This document shows, piece after piece, positions 60,177 to 64,000 of a DNA stretch of 64,000 nt. The notes under the pieces are model-generated. The model did no database searches. It was not told the origin of the DNA and worked only from the letters and a program-made list of their open reading frames with translations. The translations under genes were made by a program, and so were the position numbers. Numbering within the stretch: position 1 is the first letter of the stretch; the number at the start of each line of letters is the position of its first letter. The stretch is from Chryseobacterium sp. LJ668 (GTDB taxonomy: Bacteria > Bacteroidota > Bacteroidia > Flavobacteriales > Weeksellaceae): the NCBI RefSeq assembly GCF_019613955.1, contig NZ_CP080443.1, positions 310,001 through 374,000 on the forward strand, in the 5' to 3' direction.

Positions 60177-61180
60177 TACGGTGCCTGTATTTTAGCCAAA
60201 ATTCTGTTCACAATTTCTTCAGAAGTAATTTCTTCTGCTTCCGCTTCAAAGGTTAATCCGATTCTGTGTCTTAAGACATCTTTTGCCAATTCTTTTACAT
60301 CTTCAGGAATGACAAATGCTCTTCCTCTTAAAAAAGCGTACGCTCGTGAAGCAATTGCTAAGTTGATTGATGCTCTTGGAGAAGCTCCGAAACTGATATA
60401 ATTTTTCAGTTCAGAAAGACCGTATTTCTCCGGAAAACGGGTGGCAAAAACCATATCAAGAATATATTTTTCAATCTTTTCGTCCAGATAAATCTGGTTG
60501 ACAATCGATTTTGCTTCAACGATATTCTGTAAAGAAATAACAGGTTTTACCTCCGGCTGATGCGAAGTAGAGACCATTCTCATTACTTTTCTTTCATCCT
60601 CAAATTCCGGATAATCAATTTTGCATTTCAGCATAAAACGGTCGCTTTGCGCTTCGGGCAAAAGATAGGTTCCCTCCTGATCGATGGGATTTTGTGTTGC
60701 TAATACCAAAAACGGTTTTGGAAGAGGCATCGTTTCGTCACCTATTGTCACCTGTTTTTCCTGCATTACTTCTAGAAGGGCAGACTGCACTTTGGCCGGA
60801 GCTCTGTTGATCTCATCTGCAAGTACAAAATTGGCAAAAACAGGGCCTCTTTTTATTGAAAAATCGTTTTCTTTAATATTATAAATCATCGTTCCCACAA
60901 CATCTGCAGGAAGAAGATCTGGTGTAAACTGAATTCTTGAAAAGTCACCATGCACAGCTTCAGCAAGCGTTTTTATCGCCAATGTTTTTGCAAGACCAGG
61001 AACTCCTTCGAGCAAAACATGGCCATTTCCCAAAAGTCCGACCAAAAGTCGATCTATCATGTATCCCTGCCCGATAATTACTTTGTTGATTTCCTGTCTC
61101 AAAAGTGAGAAGAAATAATTTTGTTCTCTAACTTTTTCCGTGAGTTGACGAATGTCTTCTGCTTGATATGAATCTGACAT
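60176..61180 (-). CDS. MoxR-family AAA+ ATPase
   Basis: 334 aa. AAA+ motifs: Walker A LLEGVPGLAKTLAIK, Walker B NFVLADEINRAPAKVQSALL, sensor VLATQNPIDQEGTYLLPEAQ, and the C-terminal lid with SFGASPRASINLAIASRAYA. MoxR ATPases act as chaperones that mature or regulate VWA-domain partners, here DUF58, BatA and BatB. It is the first gene of the moxR-bat operon and overlaps the 58-aa gene. Confidence 0.93.
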   Translation of the reverse strand: MSDSYQAEDIRQLTEKVREQNYFFSLLRQEINKVIIGQGYMIDRLLVGLLGNGHVLLEGVPGLAKTLAIKTLAEAVHGDFSRIQFTPDLLPADVVGTMIYNIKENDFSIKRGPVFANFVLADEINRAPAKVQSALLEVMQEKQVTIGDETMPLPKPFLVLATQNPIDQEGTYLLPEAQSDRFMLKCKIDYPEFEDERKVMRMVSTSHQPEVKPVISLQNIVEAKSIVNQIYLDEKIEKYILDMVFATRFPEKYGLSELKNYISFGASPRASINLAIASRAYAFLRGRAFVIPEDVKELAKDVLRHRIGLTFEAEAEEITSEEIVNRILAKIQAP

Positions 61181-61380
61181 AGTTTAAATTAAAATAATTG
61201 GTAAATTTCTGATAAATACTTGCATTAATCAACACAATGAATGCCATATTTGAGTTAAAATTTGTTAAATATTCCAGACAGATTAAAAGATTCGGAATGT
61301 TTAAAGTTTGAAATTAAATATACTTTAAATTTAAAATCATAAAAAATACATAAATTTTGCCTTAAACCCCTATTCAAAAA

Positions 61381-61411
61381 TTGTCATTTTCAGTTTATTA
61401 AACTATTTTTG
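61381..61411 (+). promoter_or_regulatory. Promoter of the DinB gene
   Basis: TTG (61381-61383), 20 bases, then TATTTTTG (61404-61411); the ATG at 61432 lies 20 bases after. The box agrees with the Bacteroidetes consensus at both elements. Confidence 0.65.
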
Positions 61412-61431
61412 GTGATTAAATTTTTTGCAAA

Positions 61432-61902
61432 ATGAATTATCATTTTCAAGCTCACAGACAGGTCAGAAAAAACCTTTTGGATATCTTGCAGAACACTTCA
61501 CATGATGATCTTCTATTAATTCCCGATGGTTTTAATAACAACATGTACTGGAATATTGCGCATACCGTTGCTACACAGCAATTGTTGCATTATTATCTGA
61601 GCGGACATCCTTTCAGAATCGATAAATACTGGATCGAAACCTATAAAAAAGGAACCATGCCCAATCTGAATGTACAGAAGTCTGAAGTAGAAGATCTAGA
61701 ATTTCTTTTAACCGAAACATCCAAGATTTTGATGAAAGATTACGACAGCGATTTTTTTTCAGATTATACGCCGTACACCACAAGTTTCGGGATGGATCTG
61801 AAAAGTATTCAGGATGCAATTATTTTTAACAATCTTCATGAGAGTTTGCATTACGGCTATGCAATGGCGCAGAAGAGAGCAATTTTAGGAGAAAAAGGCT
61901 AA
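61432..61902 (+). CDS. DinB-family protein
   Basis: 156 aa, four-helix bundle. The metal-ligand His pattern is present: WNIAHTVATQQLLHYYL (His at first helix) and NLHESLHYGYAMAQKRA (two His near the C-terminus). DinB/YfiT-like proteins act as thiol-dependent transferases or have unknown roles. It is followed by the rlmB-type gene after about 60 bases. Confidence 0.82.
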   Translation: MNYHFQAHRQVRKNLLDILQNTSHDDLLLIPDGFNNNMYWNIAHTVATQQLLHYYLSGHPFRIDKYWIETYKKGTMPNLNVQKSEVEDLEFLLTETSKILMKDYDSDFFSDYTPYTTSFGMDLKSIQDAIIFNNLHESLHYGYAMAQKRAILGEKG

Positions 61903-61961
61903 AGAGCTAAGAAAAAATAAGTTGAATTAAACTTATACATTTAAATTAAAAATATAAAATT

Positions 61962-62762
61962 TTGGAAGATTTTCAACATAAGAACTCAAAACCTGAATTT
62001 AGAAATTCAGAACCTAATAAGAAAGACGATTTTATATTCGGGTTGCGTCCCGTTTTAGAAGCGATTGAAGCAGGGAAAACGATTGACAAAATTTTTGTAC
62101 AGAATGCCCTGCAAGGGGAAATTTTCGCAGAGCTGAAAGCTGTTTTAGCAAAATATAAAATACGTCCCAACTATGTACCTGTTGAAAAACTGAACCGTTT
62201 TACGAGAAAAAACCACCAAGGTGTAGTTGCTTTTATTTCAGACGTACCTTTTCATAAAATAGAAAATATTATTCCTGAATTATTTGAGGAAGGAAAAGTA
62301 CCGTTCATATTAATTTTAGACAGATTAACTGACGTAAGAAACTTTGGAGCCATTTGCAGAACTGCAGAATGTGTGGGAATTCATGCAGTTGTTATTCCTG
62401 AAAAAGGAGGAGCACCGATCAATTCTGATGCGATAAAAACTTCCGCGGGGGCAATGTACAACATTAAAATCTGCAAAGAGAATAATTTGGCTCATGTGGT
62501 AGATTATCTTCAGCAAAGCGGAGTTTCTGTATTTTCGGCAACTGAAAAAGCACAAAAACTGATTTACGATGTCAATTTTACAGAACCTTGTGCTATCGTG
62601 ATGGGGAATGAAGAAACCGGAATTTCTAAAGAAGTTCTGCATCATTCTGACGAAAAAATAAAACTTCCCATCGAAGGAAAAACTCAGTCATTAAACGTCT
62701 CTGTAGCTTGCGGAGCCATTCTTTACGAAGCGATGAGACAAAAATTAGTGAAAATCAATTAA
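61962..62762 (+). CDS. rlmB: RlmB-type 23S rRNA (guanosine-2'-O)-methyltransferase
   Basis: 266 aa if translation starts at the TTG at 61962; no ATG lies near. A basic, Asn/Lys-rich leader is followed by DFIFGLRPVLEAIEAGKTID, the substrate-binding domain of RlmB. The SPOUT knot motifs follow: ILDRLTDVRNFGAICRTAEC, AIVMGNEETGISKEVL and IPMxG-like LPIEGKTQSLNVSVACGAIL. It methylates a guanosine ribose of 23S rRNA (G2251 in Escherichia numbering). TTG starts are uncommon, but the upstream DNA has no alternative. Confidence 0.87.
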   Translation: MEDFQHKNSKPEFRNSEPNKKDDFIFGLRPVLEAIEAGKTIDKIFVQNALQGEIFAELKAVLAKYKIRPNYVPVEKLNRFTRKNHQGVVAFISDVPFHKIENIIPELFEEGKVPFILILDRLTDVRNFGAICRTAECVGIHAVVIPEKGGAPINSDAIKTSAGAMYNIKICKENNLAHVVDYLQQSGVSVFSATEKAQKLIYDVNFTEPCAIVMGNEETGISKEVLHHSDEKIKLPIEGKTQSLNVSVACGAILYEAMRQKLVKIN

Positions 62763-62779
62763 TAGTAGTACAATCATTT

Positions 62780-63826
62780 ATGAAAAATATAGCAGCAATA
62801 GCATTGATCTCTTTAGCCATTATTTCATGTAAAAAAGAGACAGCAACGATTACAAAAATAGACCCTAAAACCGGAAAAACGATAACAGTAGAAGTTCCTG
62901 CAGATTCTGTGGCTGAAGTGAAAGCAAATCCTGCAATCAAAGACTCTTTGGGTGTTTATACACAGTCTTTTAAGCTTGAAAAAGGTAAAACATATCCTTT
63001 AACGACGTACCAAAGAGACGTGAAAACAATGACTGATCCTCAAGGAAAAACATTGAACGGAACAAGTGAATCTACCGACGAAATGAGTTTTACAGTAAAT
63101 GATGTGAAAAATGGAATTTACGATATTACCATCAATCTGATCGGGAAAAGAAACTCTCAGAGTGCTGATGGAAAAACCATTGTTGTAGACACAAAACAGG
63201 CAATCCCGAAAGAGGACAATCTTAAAATGATCTGGAATGTAAACCGTGCATTGACCGGTAACAAACTGAACATGAAAATGGACAGTAAAGGAAATGTGAT
63301 CTCAATTACAGGTTTTGATGCTATCTATACAAAAATTTCAAACGCACTGGGAACGCTCATCAAAGATGCTAATCAAAAAGCAAGTGCTGTTGCAGGTCTG
63401 AAACAAACCTTTAACGAAAAAGTGCTGAAAGACCAATTTGCAAAAAACCTGACAATTATCCCTAAAAAAGGAGTAAAAATCGGTGAAAAATGGTCGACAA
63501 GCGAAAGTGCTGATGAAACAGGAAAATTTAAGGTAACCTCAAACTATGTTTTGAAAAGTGTAGGAAACGGTATAGCTGAAATATCTATAACTGGAGGAAT
63601 TCCTAAAAAAGAAGAGAAAAAATCTCAAGGCGAGATGACGCACAGCATGAGCAGCGAACTGGCTCAAAACGGAACCATTAAATTTGACCAGAATACAGGC
63701 TGGATCACCAATCAGAATATCACGGTAAAAACTACTCAGATAGAAACAATTTCAGACGGAAAACAGTCTCAGAGTATGAAAAGTGTGTCAAATTCTTCTG
63801 TAATGGTAAATCCTGCTGCTAAATAA
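62780..63826 (+). CDS. DUF6263-like lipoprotein
   Basis: 348 aa from the ATG at 62780; the frame is open further upstream, inside rlmB, but the lipoprotein signal MKNIAAIALISLAIISC with Cys17 fixes the start. The mature part is beta-rich (YTQSFKLEKGKTYPLTTYQR, NDVKNGIYDITINLIGK, GVKIGEKWSTSESADETGKF) and resembles DUF6263 proteins (remembered name, not checked). Function unknown. It starts 17 bases after rlmB and may be co-transcribed. Confidence 0.75.
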   Translation: MKNIAAIALISLAIISCKKETATITKIDPKTGKTITVEVPADSVAEVKANPAIKDSLGVYTQSFKLEKGKTYPLTTYQRDVKTMTDPQGKTLNGTSESTDEMSFTVNDVKNGIYDITINLIGKRNSQSADGKTIVVDTKQAIPKEDNLKMIWNVNRALTGNKLNMKMDSKGNVISITGFDAIYTKISNALGTLIKDANQKASAVAGLKQTFNEKVLKDQFAKNLTIIPKKGVKIGEKWSTSESADETGKFKVTSNYVLKSVGNGIAEISITGGIPKKEEKKSQGEMTHSMSSELAQNGTIKFDQNTGWITNQNITVKTTQIETISDGKQSQSMKSVSNSSVMVNPAAK

Positions 63827-63908
63827 TTATAAAATTTGAAGGTTGAAGAGTTTTTAGCAACTAGAAATGTGTCTTTTGGATCTAACATTACAATTAATTT
63901 GATTGGTT

Positions 63909-64000
63909 ATGAAATTTATTTTTGAGTTAATTCTCGCTACAATTATTATTTTCTTTGTCTGGAATATTTTAAAAAGAGTTTTCTTTAAATCTTTTTATAA
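63909..64000 (+). CDS. Partial gene for a small membrane protein (3' end outside window)
   Basis: An ATG at 63909 opens a frame with a hydrophobic helix (FIFELILATIIIFFVWNILK) followed by basic residues, running off the right edge. It resembles the start of small DUF4834-type proteins, but only 30 codons are visible, so this is tentative. Confidence 0.4.
   Translation, partial: MKFIFELILATIIIFFVWNILKRVFFKSFY

Noticed and set aside
53612-61180. Moxr-VWA operon as a possible new defence system
   Set aside because: The order moxR, DUF58, batA, batB, TPR and batD is the known Bacteroidetes Bat operon; only the 58-aa insert is unusual.
62708-62779. Upstream start of the DUF6263-like gene within rlmB
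   Set aside because: The lipoprotein signal begins at 62780, and the upstream residues would block it.

Overview
The window looks like the chromosome of a Chryseobacterium-type member of the Flavobacteriia (Weeksellaceae). The DNA is AT-rich and genes lack clear Shine-Dalgarno sequences. Many start regions carry the Bacteroidetes -7 promoter box TAnnTTTG, sometimes with a TTG box about 20 bases upstream. The gene content fits: type IX secretion components (gldJ, porU, porV), T9SS cargo with C-terminal sorting domains, many short lipoproteins, mevalonate-pathway isoprenoid synthesis (mvaD), and a Bat/MoxR operon. No rRNA, tRNA, CRISPR array, transposase or integrase was seen.

Layout. 1-8.1 kb: murF (cut by the window edge), gldJ, then porU-porV in the other direction. 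8.1-14.4 kb: a FUSC-family membrane protein, a phosphopantetheinyl transferase, ahcY, a lipoprotein and a YiaAB-like protein. 14.6-17.8 kb: two tandem paralogous BspA/DUF285 surface proteins with T9SS sorting tails. 17.86-20.78 kb: a probable small insertion. The last 93 bp of purE occur twice, with 8 differences that are all synonymous. They bracket about 2.7 kb holding a small lipoprotein, a larger lipoprotein with a JAMM-like metal motif, and a divergent XRE regulator. 20.7-25.3 kb: purE and purK, separated by an EamA transporter and a two-gene unknown pair, then a DUF1543 gene. 25.4-39.8 kb: mostly household genes (TauE/DUF1634, VOC protein, EEP phosphatase, mvaD, acyl-CoA ligase, epimerase, esterase, pdxJ, MscS channel, ung, GNAT). 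40-48 kb: a MutS2-like ATPase without an Smr domain, an ABC-ATPase remnant, a cobalamin riboswitch placed before a thioesterase gene, a PadR-PspC pair, a 20-residue amphipathic microprotein gene with its own terminator, and acyltransferase and thioesterase genes. 48-53 kb: lipoproteins, an ECF sigma factor fused to a membrane tail with an outer-membrane protein, a chorismate-utilising enzyme and MarC. 53.6-61.2 kb: a tightly overlapped moxR-(58 aa)-DUF58-BatD-like-batA-batB-batC(TPR)-batD operon. 61.4-64 kb: DinB, an rlmB-type methyltransferase and a DUF6263-like lipoprotein.

Main items for follow-up: the purE-bracketed cargo with its JAMM-like lipoprotein; the amphipathic microprotein at 46861-46923; the cobalamin riboswitch without a recognisable B12 gene behind it; the membrane-tailed sigma factor; two small genes missed by usual length cut-offs but tightly joined to mvaD and moxR; and a recurring -7 box exactly 4 bases before the start codon, suggesting leaderless mRNAs. 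All functions are read from motifs and remembered family knowledge; no database search was possible.
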